Assembly (NCBI RefSeq): GCF_902497855.1
Contig: NZ_CABVHU010000024.1
Span: 1-64,000 of the forward strand
DNA length: 64,000 bases
Origin: Pseudomonas fluorescens
GTDB lineage: Bacteria; Pseudomonadota; Gammaproteobacteria; Pseudomonadales; Pseudomonadaceae
Direction: 5' to 3'
Part shown: in pieces, positions 1 to 10,738 of the stretch
How positions within the stretch are numbered: position 1 is the stretch's first letter
How the letters are laid out: each line of letters begins with the position of its first letter
The notes under the pieces: model-generated
The model's input: only the letters and a program-made list of their open reading frames with translations
The model's database searches: none
Told to the model about the DNA's origin: nothing
Program-made: the position numbers and the translations under genes

Positions 1-77
1 CCGAACTCAGCAGTGAAACGATGCATCGCCGATGGTAGTGTGGGGTTTCCCCATGTGAGAGTAGGTCATCGTCAAGA
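1..77 (+). rRNA. rrf: 5S ribosomal RNA, 3' part
   Basis: The first 77 bases match the 3' two thirds of Pseudomonas 5S rRNA, including the CCGAACTCAG, GATGGTAGTGTGGGGTTTCC and GAGAGTAGGTCATCGTCAAG segments. The 5' end lies outside the window. A rho-independent terminator follows at once, so this is the distal end of an rRNA operon. The exact 3' end is uncertain by one or two bases. Confidence 0.95.
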
Positions 78-87
78 TTAAATTCCG

Positions 88-125
88 AAACCCCTATCTG
101 CGTATGCAGGTAGGGGTTTTGTTTT
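88..125 (+). terminator. rrn operon terminator
   Basis: Stem AAACCCCTATCTGC pairs with GCAGGTAGGGGTTT (one G-T wobble) across the loop GTAT and is followed by a T-rich run. It directly follows the 5S gene. Confidence 0.93.
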
Positions 126-214
126 TGTCCGCCGGAAAATCCGACCCCCGGGTTTTCTATGCAACGGCTCGGTGCATGGCTATCATGCGGGCCTCATTGT
201 GAGGCGAGACTTGC

Positions 215-1174
215 ATGCTGACGTTGTTAGAGCTTCTTAAAGATGGTCGGTTTCATTCCGGCCAGGCCCTGGGCATTGCCTTGGGTATCAGTCGTAGCGC
301 GGTATGGAAGCAGCTTCAGCATCTGGAGGCTGAACTTGGCTTGTCCATTCACAAGGTGCGCGGGCGCGGGTATCAGCTGGCTGCACCCTTGACGCTGCTT
401 GATCCTCTCGGCATCAGAGAGCTGGCCCCTTCTTGTGACTGGCCTGTTCTGGTCTTCGACTCAATCGACTCCACCAACGCCGAAGCCTTGCGCGCCATCG
501 AGCGCGGCCAGGCTGCGCCATTCCTGGTGCTTGCCGAGCGGCAGACTGCCGGGCGAGGGCGACGAGGGCGAAAATGGGCCAGCCCTTTTGCGGAAAACAT
601 CTATTACAGCCTGGTGTTGCGTATCGAGGGGGGAATGCGGCAGCTGGAGGGCTTGAGCCTGGTCGTCGGGCTTGCGGTAATGCAGGCCTTGCGAGAGCTT
701 GGCATTTCGGCAGCGGGGCTGAAGTGGCCCAATGATGTTCTGGTAGGGCAAAAAAAGATCGCAGGGATACTGCTCGAGTTGGTGGGGGATCCTGCTGATG
801 TCTGTCACGTGGTCCTGGGTGTCGGGATTAATGTGAACATGCAGATGACCGATGAGGTTGATCAGCAGTGGACGTCTATGCGTCTTGAGTCGGGCAAGGT
901 GTTTGATCGCAATCAGCTCGTTGCGGCCTTGGGGGAGAGGCTCCAGGCCTATTTGAGTCGTCATCAGGTCGGCGGATTTTCAGCTATCCAGGCGGAGTGG
1001 GAGCAAAATAATCTGTGGCAGGGGCGCGCTGTGTCGCTGATTGCTGGCGTTAATCAAATAGATGGCGAAGTGCTGGGTATTGATAGCCAGGGTGCCTTGC
1101 GCTTGAAGGTGGATGGTGTGGAAAAAGTCTTTAGTGGCGGTGAGCTCAGTCTGAGGTTGCGTGATGATTCTTGA
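215..1174 (+). CDS. birA: Bifunctional biotin--protein ligase / biotin operon repressor BirA
   Basis: 319 aa. BirA makes biotinyl-5'-AMP and transfers biotin to the carrier protein of acetyl-CoA carboxylase; group II ligases also repress biotin genes. Residues 1-60 form a winged helix-turn-helix (GISRSAVWKQLQ), so this is the DNA-binding type. The central ligase domain shows the biotinyl-AMP loop GRGRRGRKW at 113-121 and KWPNDVLV followed by KKIAGIL. The C-terminal ~50 residues fit the SH3-like cap. The ATG at 215 has GAGG ten bases upstream. The gene overlaps coaX by 11 bp, so the two are probably translationally coupled, linking biotin and CoA cofactor supply. Length and order agree with other pseudomonads. 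Confidence 0.95.
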   Translation: MLTLLELLKDGRFHSGQALGIALGISRSAVWKQLQHLEAELGLSIHKVRGRGYQLAAPLTLLDPLGIRELAPSCDWPVLVFDSIDSTNAEALRAIERGQAAPFLVLAERQTAGRGRRGRKWASPFAENIYYSLVLRIEGGMRQLEGLSLVVGLAVMQALRELGISAAGLKWPNDVLVGQKKIAGILLELVGDPADVCHVVLGVGINVNMQMTDEVDQQWTSMRLESGKVFDRNQLVAALGERLQAYLSRHQVGGFSAIQAEWEQNNLWQGRAVSLIAGVNQIDGEVLGIDSQGALRLKVDGVEKVFSGGELSLRLRDDS

Positions 1175-1913
1175 GCTCGACTGTGGAAACAGTTTCATCA
1201 AGTGGCGGGTGCTCGAAGCAGATGTGCGTCGGGTGGTGGGTGAGGGCGTCGTTGATTCGGACCTCGCTTTGCTGGAGAGCTTGAAGGCGCTCAAGGGGCT
1301 CGCTCTCAGGTTTTGCCGGTTGGTCAGTGTCAGGACCCCTGAAGAAACCCAGGCGTTGATTGCGCTGCTGACGCAAGCTTTCGGAGTGTCGGTGGTCTGT
1401 GCCGCGCCGGCTCGTGAAATGTCCGGTGTTCGCAACGGGTATGAGGAATTCGAACGGCTGGGGCTCGATCGTTGGCTGGCGATGCTCGGCGGGTTTCACC
1501 TGGCCTCGGGTGCCTGCCTGGTGCTCGATTTCGGTACCGCGGTCACTGCCGACTTCATTGCCGGCGACGGGGAGCATCTCGGCGGATTCATCTGCCCGGG
1601 AATGCCGCTGATGCGCAATCAGCTGCGGACCCATACGCGTAGAATCCGTTACGGGGATCTCGCCGCTGAGCGCGCCCTGGAAAGTCTCGTGCCGGGTCGT
1701 ACCACCGTCGAGGCGGTGGAGCGAGGATGCTCGCTGATGCTCAGGGGCTTTGTCCTGACCCAGCTGGAGATGGCGCGCAGCTACTGGGGGGATGATTTTA
1801 CTGTGTTCCTCACTGGGGGGGATGCAGACCTGGTTTCCGGGATCGTGCCTGAAGCCAGGGTGGTTCCAGACCTGGTGTTCGTAGGCTTGGCTATGGCATG
1901 TCCCTTGTCCTGA
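1164..1913 (+). CDS. coaX: Type III pantothenate kinase
   Basis: 249 aa. Catalyses the first step of CoA synthesis, pantothenate to 4'-phosphopantothenate, in the ASKHA kinase fold. The N-terminal phosphate-binding motif LELDCGNSFIKWR, the GYEEFERLGLDRW segment, the LDFGTAVTADF motif and the late LTGGDADL motif are all present. I start at ATG 1164 rather than the adjacent in-frame GTG at 1161 because GAGG at 1154 is better spaced and the family starts MILELDCGN. It overlaps birA by 11 bp and lies 7 bp before the next gene, so the three form one transcription unit. Confidence 0.95.
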   Translation: MILELDCGNSFIKWRVLEADVRRVVGEGVVDSDLALLESLKALKGLALRFCRLVSVRTPEETQALIALLTQAFGVSVVCAAPAREMSGVRNGYEEFERLGLDRWLAMLGGFHLASGACLVLDFGTAVTADFIAGDGEHLGGFICPGMPLMRNQLRTHTRRIRYGDLAAERALESLVPGRTTVEAVERGCSLMLRGFVLTQLEMARSYWGDDFTVFLTGGDADLVSGIVPEARVVPDLVFVGLAMACPLS

Positions 1914-1920
1914 GGTTTTT

Positions 1921-2361
1921 ATGCGTTGGTTGTTCCTGCTGCTACTCGTTCTCAATGTGTTCTATTACATCTGGCATCAACAAGAGGCGCCTCTGCGTGC
2001 GAAAGATGTAACTCCGTTGAGCTTGTATCGAGGTTCGCAGCAGGATATCCGCCTGTTGAGTGAGGCGACTGACGCGGCGCGAGATAAAAACAAATCGCCC
2101 CGGGCGGATGATGGTTGCCTTTATCTGGGTGGTTTTGCGCGTCAGGAGGCCGCTCAGGCGGTCGAGCGGCGATTGAGTGGCATGGAGGTCAAATTCCAGT
2201 CATTGCCCAAGGATTACGCCGAATCTGCTGGTTACTGGGTGCGTGTGGCGCCCGAAAGCCGGCGTTGGCTGGATGATTCGCAGCTGAAAAACCTTTCCAG
2301 AGAATTCAATGAGTTAAAACATAAAATAATGCCCTGTGAGGGGGTTGCACCCGCTCAATAG
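1921..2361 (+). CDS. SPOR-type membrane-anchored protein
   Basis: 146 aa. Residues 1-17 (MRWLFLLLLVLNVFYYI) form one N-terminal membrane anchor, and the rest should be periplasmic. Residues ~60-140 resemble a SPOR (peptidoglycan-binding) repeat: the segment CLYLGGFARQEAAQAVERRL, then GYWVRVAP, is the typical beta-alpha-beta pattern in which a column index is followed by a VRVGPF-like strand. Its target is inferred to be the cell wall. The equivalent P. aeruginosa gene also follows coaX and is uncharacterised. The 7-bp gap to coaX makes it the last gene of the birA unit. The end overlaps the first tRNA promoter. Confidence 0.82.
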   Translation: MRWLFLLLLVLNVFYYIWHQQEAPLRAKDVTPLSLYRGSQQDIRLLSEATDAARDKNKSPRADDGCLYLGGFARQEAAQAVERRLSGMEVKFQSLPKDYAESAGYWVRVAPESRRWLDDSQLKNLSREFNELKHKIMPCEGVAPAQ

Positions 2362-2373
2362 TTTGCATAGAAT
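2345..2373 (+). promoter_or_regulatory. Promoter P1 of the tRNA Tyr-Gly-Thr cluster
   Basis: TTGCAC (2345-2350), a 17-bp spacer and TAGAAT (2368-2373), followed by the G/C-rich discriminator GGCGCCCGC. The -35 lies inside the end of the SPOR gene. It is the upstream member of a tandem pair. Confidence 0.55.
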
Positions 2374-2462
2374 GGCGCCCGCTCCGCAGTGAACACCTTT
2401 AACGGTTAACGCTACGAAGCGAAGTCAACGCAGCTAACCTCAGGTTTTTAATGAGAAAATGC

Positions 2463-2490
2463 TTGACAGAAGGCCGGCGTAGTATAGAAT
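2463..2490 (+). promoter_or_regulatory. Promoter P2 of the tRNA Tyr-Gly-Thr cluster
   Basis: Consensus TTGACA (2463-2468), a 16-bp spacer and TAGAAT (2485-2490), followed by GCCGGCTCGC. Initiation near 2497 would leave a very short leader before the tRNA at 2504. The G/C-rich discriminator suggests stringent control. Confidence 0.82.
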
Positions 2491-2503
2491 GCCGGCTCGC
2501 TTA

Positions 2504-2588
<85 letters not shown>

Positions 2589-2611
2589 TTTTAGCGAGAG
2601 CTGCAAGCCTC

Positions 2612-2685
<74 letters not shown>

Positions 2686-2711
2686 AGTTTGCAGGTTTTG
2701 CACGGTGTTAC

Positions 2712-2787
2712 GCTCTTGTAGCTCAGTTGGTAGAGCACACCCTTGGTAAGGGTGAGGTCAGCGGTTCAAATCCGCTCAAGAGCTCCA
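2712..2787 (+). tRNA. tRNA-Thr(GGT)
   Basis: 76 nt with encoded CCA. The acceptor GCTCTTG pairs with CAAGAGC; the anticodon loop TTGGTAA gives anticodon GGT. In other pseudomonads the next gene is tufB; here a terminator and a tuf remnant follow. Confidence 0.97.
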
Positions 2788-2793
2788 TATAAC

Positions 2794-2826
2794 AAGGCAG
2801 ATATGAAAATATCTGCCTTTGTTTTA
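2794..2826 (+). terminator. Terminator of the tRNA Tyr-Gly-Thr cluster
   Basis: Stem AAGGCAGATAT pairs with ATATCTGCCTT around a GAAA tetraloop and is followed by TGTTTT. It starts seven bases after the tRNA-Thr CCA and separates this cluster from the tRNA-Trp-secE transcript. Confidence 0.92.
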
Positions 2827-2837
2827 AGTGGTCCAGG

Positions 2838-2906
2838 TTGTCGTTGGTTGTTCGCGGTGGCGGTCGTGCCGTCAGGGCGGACGCCACAGCCAGGGTCGCC
2901 GAGTAA
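2838..2906 (+). pseudogene. Decayed 3' end of a second EF-Tu gene (tuf relic)
   Basis: Reading from 2838, 22 codons and a TAA line up without gaps with the last 22 codons and stop of the intact tuf gene that ends at 19477. The relic encodes LSLVVRGGGRAVRADATARV then AE-stop; tuf encodes [20 protein letters not shown] then IE-stop. Nine of 22 residues are identical, most of the others are conservative, and the last 48 bases match at about 35 positions. No start or upstream body remains. In P. aeruginosa and P. putida an intact tuf lies exactly here, between tRNA-Thr and tRNA-Trp. The similarity is seen by eye; that this is a deletion scar is inference, strongly supported by position. Confidence 0.72.
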
Positions 2907-2910
2907 ATTG

Positions 2911-2939
2911 TTGTAAAGTCTTCTTCGGGCCGGCATAAT
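2911..2939 (+). promoter_or_regulatory. Promoter of tRNA-Trp-secE-nusG
   Basis: TTGTAA (2911-2916), a 17-bp spacer and CATAAT (2934-2939), then GGTCGGCC. It starts five bases after the stop codon of the tuf relic, so transcription of tRNA-Trp and secE no longer depends on read-through from a tuf gene. Confidence 0.6.
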
Positions 2940-2959
2940 GGTCGGCCTGATTTTGTTTT

Positions 2960-3035
2960 AGGTCAGTAGCTCAATTGGCAGAGCGACGGTCTCCAAAACC
3001 GTAGGTTGGGGGTTCGATTCCCTCCTGACCTGCCA
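2960..3035 (+). tRNA. tRNA-Trp(CCA)
   Basis: 76 nt with encoded CCA. The acceptor AGGTCAG pairs with CTGACCT; the anticodon loop CTCCAAA gives anticodon CCA. It sits 45 bp before secE, as in other pseudomonads. Confidence 0.97.
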
Positions 3036-3080
3036 GATTCACTTGGTGGGTTTGGCTTTCTTTTCACAGGATCTTCATAG

Positions 3081-3449
3081 ATGACTCCTAAAGCTGAAGC
3101 TCAAGGCTCTCGCTTCGATCTGCTCAAGTGGCTAGCAGTAGCTGCTTTGGTGGTTGTTGGCGTTGTTGGCAATCAGTACTACTCTGCTTCGCCGATCCTG
3201 TACCGCGTACTTGCTTTGCTTGTCATTGCTGCTGTAGCTGCCTTTGTAGGCCTGCAGACAGCCAAGGGCAAGTCTTTCTTTGTACTGGTGAAGGAAGCTC
3301 GCACCGAGATTCGTAAAGTCGTATGGCCAACTCGCCAAGAAACCACGCAGACCACGTTGATCGTTGTGGCTGTTGTCCTGGTTATGGCGTTGCTGTTGTG
3401 GGGGCTTGATTCCCTGCTCGGCTGGCTTGTTTCCTTGATTGTCGGCTAA
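3081..3449 (+). CDS. secE: Preprotein translocase subunit SecE
   Basis: 122 aa inner-membrane protein that clamps SecY in the SecYEG channel. Three hydrophobic segments at about 16-33, 38-57 and 92-119 give the three-helix form typical of gamma-proteobacteria. The conserved amphipathic helix and hinge (AKGKSFFVLVKEARTEIRKV, then VWPTRQET) precede the essential last helix. nusG follows 9 bp later; secE-nusG is the classical operon pair. Confidence 0.97.
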   Translation: MTPKAEAQGSRFDLLKWLAVAALVVVGVVGNQYYSASPILYRVLALLVIAAVAAFVGLQTAKGKSFFVLVKEARTEIRKVVWPTRQETTQTTLIVVAVVLVMALLLWGLDSLLGWLVSLIVG

Positions 3450-3458
3450 GGGTGTCCC

Positions 3459-3992
3459 GTGGCTAAGCGTTGGTACGTTGTGCATGCTTACTCCGGTTAC
3501 GAGAAGCATGTCATGCGCTCGTTGGTAGAGCGCGTAAAGCTGGCTGGCATGGAAGATGGCTTTGGCGAAATTCTGGTTCCCACTGAAGAAGTGGTTGAAA
3601 TGCGTAATGGCCAGAAACGCAAAAGCGAGCGCAAGTTCTTCCCAGGTTATGTGCTGGTCCAGATGGACATGAACGAGGGTACTTGGCACTTGGTCAAGGA
3701 TACACCTCGGGTGATGGGTTTCATTGGCGGTACCGCTGATAAGCCTGCGCCGATCACAGACAAAGAGGCAGAAGCGATTCTGCGTCGCGTTGCTGACGGT
3801 AGCGACAAGCCGAAGCCGAAGACGTTGTTCGAGCCAGGTGAGTCGGTGCGGGTCAATGACGGACCGTTCGCCGATTTTACCGGCACGGTTGAAGAAGTTA
3901 ACTACGAAAAGAGCCGGATCCAAGTGGCAGTGCTTATTTTCGGACGCTCTACTCCGGTAGAGCTTGAGTTCAGCCAGGTCGAAAAAGTCTAG
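3459..3992 (+). CDS. nusG: Transcription termination/antitermination factor NusG
   Basis: 177 aa. Binds RNA polymerase as a processivity factor and, through its C-terminal domain, Rho or ribosomal protein S10. The NGN domain begins KRWYVVHAYSGYEKHV; the KOW domain near residue 125-177 carries EPGESVRVNDGPFADFTGTV. The start is GTG. Length equals that of other Pseudomonas NusG proteins. A terminator follows the gene. Confidence 0.97.
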   Translation: MAKRWYVVHAYSGYEKHVMRSLVERVKLAGMEDGFGEILVPTEEVVEMRNGQKRKSERKFFPGYVLVQMDMNEGTWHLVKDTPRVMGFIGGTADKPAPITDKEAEAILRRVADGSDKPKPKTLFEPGESVRVNDGPFADFTGTVEEVNYEKSRIQVAVLIFGRSTPVELEFSQVEKV

Positions 3993-4007
3993 CTGAGCAA
4001 GCATCCC

Positions 4008-4038
4008 AACCCCGCAGCCTCAGGCTGTGGGGTTTTGT
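4008..4038 (+). terminator. nusG-rplK intergenic terminator
   Basis: Stem AACCCCGCAGCC pairs with GGCTGTGGGGTT (one wobble) around TCA and is followed by TTGT. The T-run is short, so partial read-through into rplK is possible. Confidence 0.75.
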
Positions 4039-4109
4039 CGTCACTGGGATAAACGCGCAAGTAACCGGGGAGCCTTTCGAGGCGTTTGAACCCGTAATTG
4101 GAGTGCCTC

Positions 4110-4541
4110 ATGGCCAAGAAAATTACCGCTTACATCAAGCTGCAAGTGAAGGCCGCTCAGGCTAACCCAAGCCCACCTGTTGGTCCTGCCCTGGGTCAGC
4201 ACGGCGTGAACATCATGGAATTCTGCAAGGCTTTCAACGCCCGTACTCAGGGTATTGAGCCAGGCCTGCCGACTCCAGTGATCATCACTGTCTACAGCGA
4301 CCGTAGCTTCACGTTCGAAACCAAATCCACTCCTGCTTCGGTTCTGCTGAAGAAGGCGGCCGGTCTGACCAGCGGTTCCGCTCGTCCGAACACCGTTAAG
4401 GTTGGCACCGTGACCCGTGCTCAGCTGGAAGAAATCGCGAAAACCAAAAACGCGGATCTGACTGCAGCTGATATGGATGCAGCCGTGCGTACTATCGCCG
4501 GTTCTGCTCGTAGCATGGGCCTTAACGTGGAGGGTGTGTAA
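4110..4541 (+). CDS. rplK: 50S ribosomal protein L11
   Basis: 143 aa. Part of the GTPase-associated centre; binds the 23S stalk base with L10/L7/L12 and is needed for RelA activation. The proline-rich N-terminal segment SPPVGPALGQHGVNIMEFC is intact. I use ATG 4110 (MAKKITAYIK) with GGAG seven bases upstream; an in-frame TTG at 4098 would add four residues not found in the family. The stop overlaps the rplA start (TAATG), so L11 and L1 are translationally coupled, as required for L1 autoregulation in E. coli. Confidence 0.98.
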   Translation: MAKKITAYIKLQVKAAQANPSPPVGPALGQHGVNIMEFCKAFNARTQGIEPGLPTPVIITVYSDRSFTFETKSTPASVLLKKAAGLTSGSARPNTVKVGTVTRAQLEEIAKTKNADLTAADMDAAVRTIAGSARSMGLNVEGV

Positions 4542-5236
4542 TGGCTAAGCTGACCAAGCGTCAAAAGGCTATCGCCGGCAAAATCGAAGCAGGCAAGTCC
4601 TACAATTTTGTAGACGCTGCTGCCCTGCTGGCTGAGCTGTCGACCGTCAAGTTCAGCGAGTCGTTCGACGTTGCTGTAAACCTGGGTGTTGACCCGCGTA
4701 AATCCGACCAGGTCGTTCGTAGCGCTACTGTGCTGCCACACGGCACTGGCAAGACCGTTCGCGTTGCTGTGTTCACCCAGGGTCCAGCTGCCGAGGCCGC
4801 TCTGGCTGCCGGCGCTGACCGTGTAGGTATGGACGATCTGGCTGCCGAAATGAAAGGCGGCGACCTGAACTATGACGTAGTGATCGCATCCCCGGATGCC
4901 ATGCGCGTTGTAGGCCAGTTGGGTCAGATCCTCGGTCCACGCGGCCTGATGCCTAACCCTAAAGTCGGCACCGTAACCCCAGACGTAGCTACCGCGGTTA
5001 AAAACGCCAAGGCTGGTCAGGTTCGTTATCGCACCGACAAGAACGGCATCATCCACACCTCCGTTGGCAAAGTCGGCTTCGATGCCGTCAAGCTGAAGGA
5101 AAACGTTGAAGCCCTGATCGCTGATCTGAAGCGTATCAAGCCGGCTTCCTCGAAAGGTATTTACGTCAAGCGCGTTACCCTGAGCACCACCATGGGTCCA
5201 GGCCTGGTCATCGACCAAGGTTCGCTCGACGCGTAA
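4541..5236 (+). CDS. rplA: 50S ribosomal protein L1
   Basis: 231 aa. Forms the mobile L1 stalk at the E site and in E. coli represses its own rplK-rplA mRNA. The family segment PRGLMPNPKVGTVTPDV lies in the middle and two alpha/beta domains flank it. Its start overlaps the rplK stop by one base. The downstream intergenic region carries a perfect hairpin and the L10 leader. Confidence 0.98.
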   Translation: MAKLTKRQKAIAGKIEAGKSYNFVDAAALLAELSTVKFSESFDVAVNLGVDPRKSDQVVRSATVLPHGTGKTVRVAVFTQGPAAEAALAAGADRVGMDDLAAEMKGGDLNYDVVIASPDAMRVVGQLGQILGPRGLMPNPKVGTVTPDVATAVKNAKAGQVRYRTDKNGIIHTSVGKVGFDAVKLKENVEALIADLKRIKPASSKGIYVKRVTLSTTMGPGLVIDQGSLDA

Positions 5237-5243
5237 GACACAG

Positions 5244-5267
5244 ATTGGCGCAAGCGATTGCGCCAAT
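5244..5267 (+). promoter_or_regulatory. Perfect hairpin after rplA
   Basis: ATTGGCGCAA pairs perfectly with TTGCGCCAAT around GCGA. No T-run follows, so this is not a standard terminator. It could be a processing site or part of the rplJ leader; the role is inferred from position only. Confidence 0.5.
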
Positions 5268-5273
5268 TGAAAG

Positions 5274-5434
5274 ATTGGGGTCCCTGCCTGGCGGGGGCTA
5301 TCCAAGACCGTAGGCGACGCAAGTCTTAAACCTCAAGCCTACGCAGATGGTGCTCCCGGTTCCTTACCGAATCAGACACCAAAACGACATCCGGCTTCGG
5401 TTGGATGAAACGGTAACAAGCAGGAGTTTTTCCC
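5274..5434 (+). promoter_or_regulatory. L10 leader upstream of rplJ
   Basis: The 160-base leader contains the conserved run CCTACGCAGATGGTGCTCCC, characteristic of the gamma-proteobacterial L10 mRNA leader, where the L10(L12)4 complex binds and shuts off translation of rplJL. CCGTAGGCG at 5309-5317 can pair with CGCCTACG-like sequence near 5337 to form the main helix. Assignment is by recognition and position. Confidence 0.7.
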
Positions 5435-5935
5435 GTGGCAATTAAACTTGAAGACAAGAAGGCCATCGTCGCTGAAGTCAACAAGGCTGCCCAAGTTGCT
5501 CTGTCCGCTGTCGTGGCTGATGCCCGTGGCGTAACAGTAGGCGCTATGACCGGACTCCGTAAAGAGGCTCGTGAAGCTGGCGTTTACGTACGTGTTGTAC
5601 GTAACACCCTGCTCAAGCGCGCCGTTGCTGGCACTCAATATGACGTGCTCAACGACGTGTTCACCGGCCCGACCTTGATTGCATTCTCCAAAGATCATCC
5701 GGGCGCTGCTGCCCGTATTTTCAAAGAGTTCGCAAAAGGTCAGGACAAGTTCGAGATCAAGGCAGCTGCGTTCGAGGGCAAGTTCCTCGCAGCTAATCAG
5801 ATCGACGTACTGGCAAGCCTGCCGACCCGTGACGAAGCAATTTCTCAGCTGATGAGCGTGATTCAAGGCGCAACCAGCAAATTGGCTCGTACTCTGGCGG
5901 CTCTTCGCGACCAGAAAGAGGCCGCTGCAGCCTAA
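5435..5935 (+). CDS. rplJ: 50S ribosomal protein L10
   Basis: 166 aa, GTG start with an AGGAG site about eight bases upstream. Anchors L7/L12 dimers to the L11 stalk base. The N-terminal RNA-binding part (MAIKLEDKKAIVAEVNKAAQ) and the Ala-rich C-terminal L12-binding helix (TSKLARTLAALRDQKEAAAA) are typical. Probably autoregulated through the leader at 5274-5434. Confidence 0.98.
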   Translation: MAIKLEDKKAIVAEVNKAAQVALSAVVADARGVTVGAMTGLRKEAREAGVYVRVVRNTLLKRAVAGTQYDVLNDVFTGPTLIAFSKDHPGAAARIFKEFAKGQDKFEIKAAAFEGKFLAANQIDVLASLPTRDEAISQLMSVIQGATSKLARTLAALRDQKEAAAA

Positions 5936-6015
5936 GGCTGAGCGACTCCTTTCAGCGTTTTTTGTTTATTTCGATGGCCGCGTAGGCTGTCACCCCAATA
6001 CAGGAATTTATAGTC

Positions 6016-6381
6016 ATGTCTCTGACTAACGAGCAAATCATCGAAGCAATCGGCGAAAAATCCGTTCTGGAAATCGTTGAGCTGATCAAGGCCATGGAAG
6101 AGAAGTTCGGCGTTTCTGCTGCCGCTGCTTCCGCTGGTCCTGCTGCTGTTGCTGCCGTTGTTGAAGAACAAACTGAATTCAACGTCATGCTGCTGGAAGC
6201 TGGCGAGAAGAAAGTTAACGTGATCAAGGCAGTACGTGAACTGACCGGTCTGGGCCTGAAAGAAGCCAAGGCTGTAGTTGACGGCGCTCCTGGCATGGTT
6301 CTGGAAGCTGTTTCGAAAGACGCAGCTGACAAAGCCGCCAAAACTCTGGAAGAAGCAGGCGCTAAAGTCGAGCTGAAGTAA
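6016..6381 (+). CDS. rplL: 50S ribosomal protein L7/L12
   Basis: 121 aa. Stalk protein that recruits translational GTPases. The N-terminal dimerisation helix, an Ala/Gly hinge around residues 36-50, and the C-terminal factor-binding domain (EKKVNVIKAVRELTGLGLKE) are visible. It lies 80 bp after rplJ; a hairpin before rpoB sets the high L12 to RNA polymerase ratio. Confidence 0.98.
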   Translation: MSLTNEQIIEAIGEKSVLEIVELIKAMEEKFGVSAAAASAGPAAVAAVVEEQTEFNVMLLEAGEKKVNVIKAVRELTGLGLKEAKAVVDGAPGMVLEAVSKDAADKAAKTLEEAGAKVELK

Positions 6382-6426
6382 GCATCGACCTTGCGTCTCC
6401 AGCCCGAGCGCTAAGCGAAGGCTGAT

Positions 6427-6456
6427 GGCTGGTGGCTCTTGCCACCGGCCTTTTTC
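6427..6456 (+). terminator. rplL-rpoB attenuator
   Basis: GGCTGGTGGC pairs with GCCACCGGCC (one wobble) around TCTT and is followed by TTTTT. It lies within the 219-bp rplL-rpoB spacer. In E. coli a partial terminator at this place lowers rpoBC transcription relative to rplJL; the same role is inferred here. Confidence 0.82.
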
Positions 6457-6600
6457 CGTTATTGGCAGCCGACTGGGTCGGTGCTGGTAACGAGCTGTAA
6501 CCACCCGATGCGGTGGCGCAAACCATGGGGTTTGCACGATTTTCTGGCTGCTCCCGTCGGGAGGGGCCAAACAAGCAGGTGACCAAGCTGGGGAACGCTG

Positions 6601-10674
<4,074 letters not shown>

Positions 10675-10689
10675 CACGTGACGCGAATC

Positions 10690-10716
10690 GAGAGCGGGGC
10701 AGGATTGCCCGCTCTC
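10690..10716 (+). promoter_or_regulatory. Hairpin between rpoB and rpoC
   Basis: GAGAGCGGGGCA can pair with TGCCCGCTCTC around GGAT (one bulged base). No T-run follows, so read-through is expected. It ends about ten bases before the rpoC ribosome site and could affect mRNA processing or rpoC translation. The function is unknown. Confidence 0.5.
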
Positions 10717-10738
10717 TGCTCCGCCAGGAGGAAAGGCC

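Noticed and set aside
126..214. birA promoter around TATCAT (181-186)
   Set aside because: A -10-like hexamer exists but no -35 at 16-18 bp; not strong enough to list.
4035..4109. Separate promoter for rplK
   Set aside because: No -35/-10 pair with acceptable spacing was found after the nusG terminator; partial read-through is equally possible.
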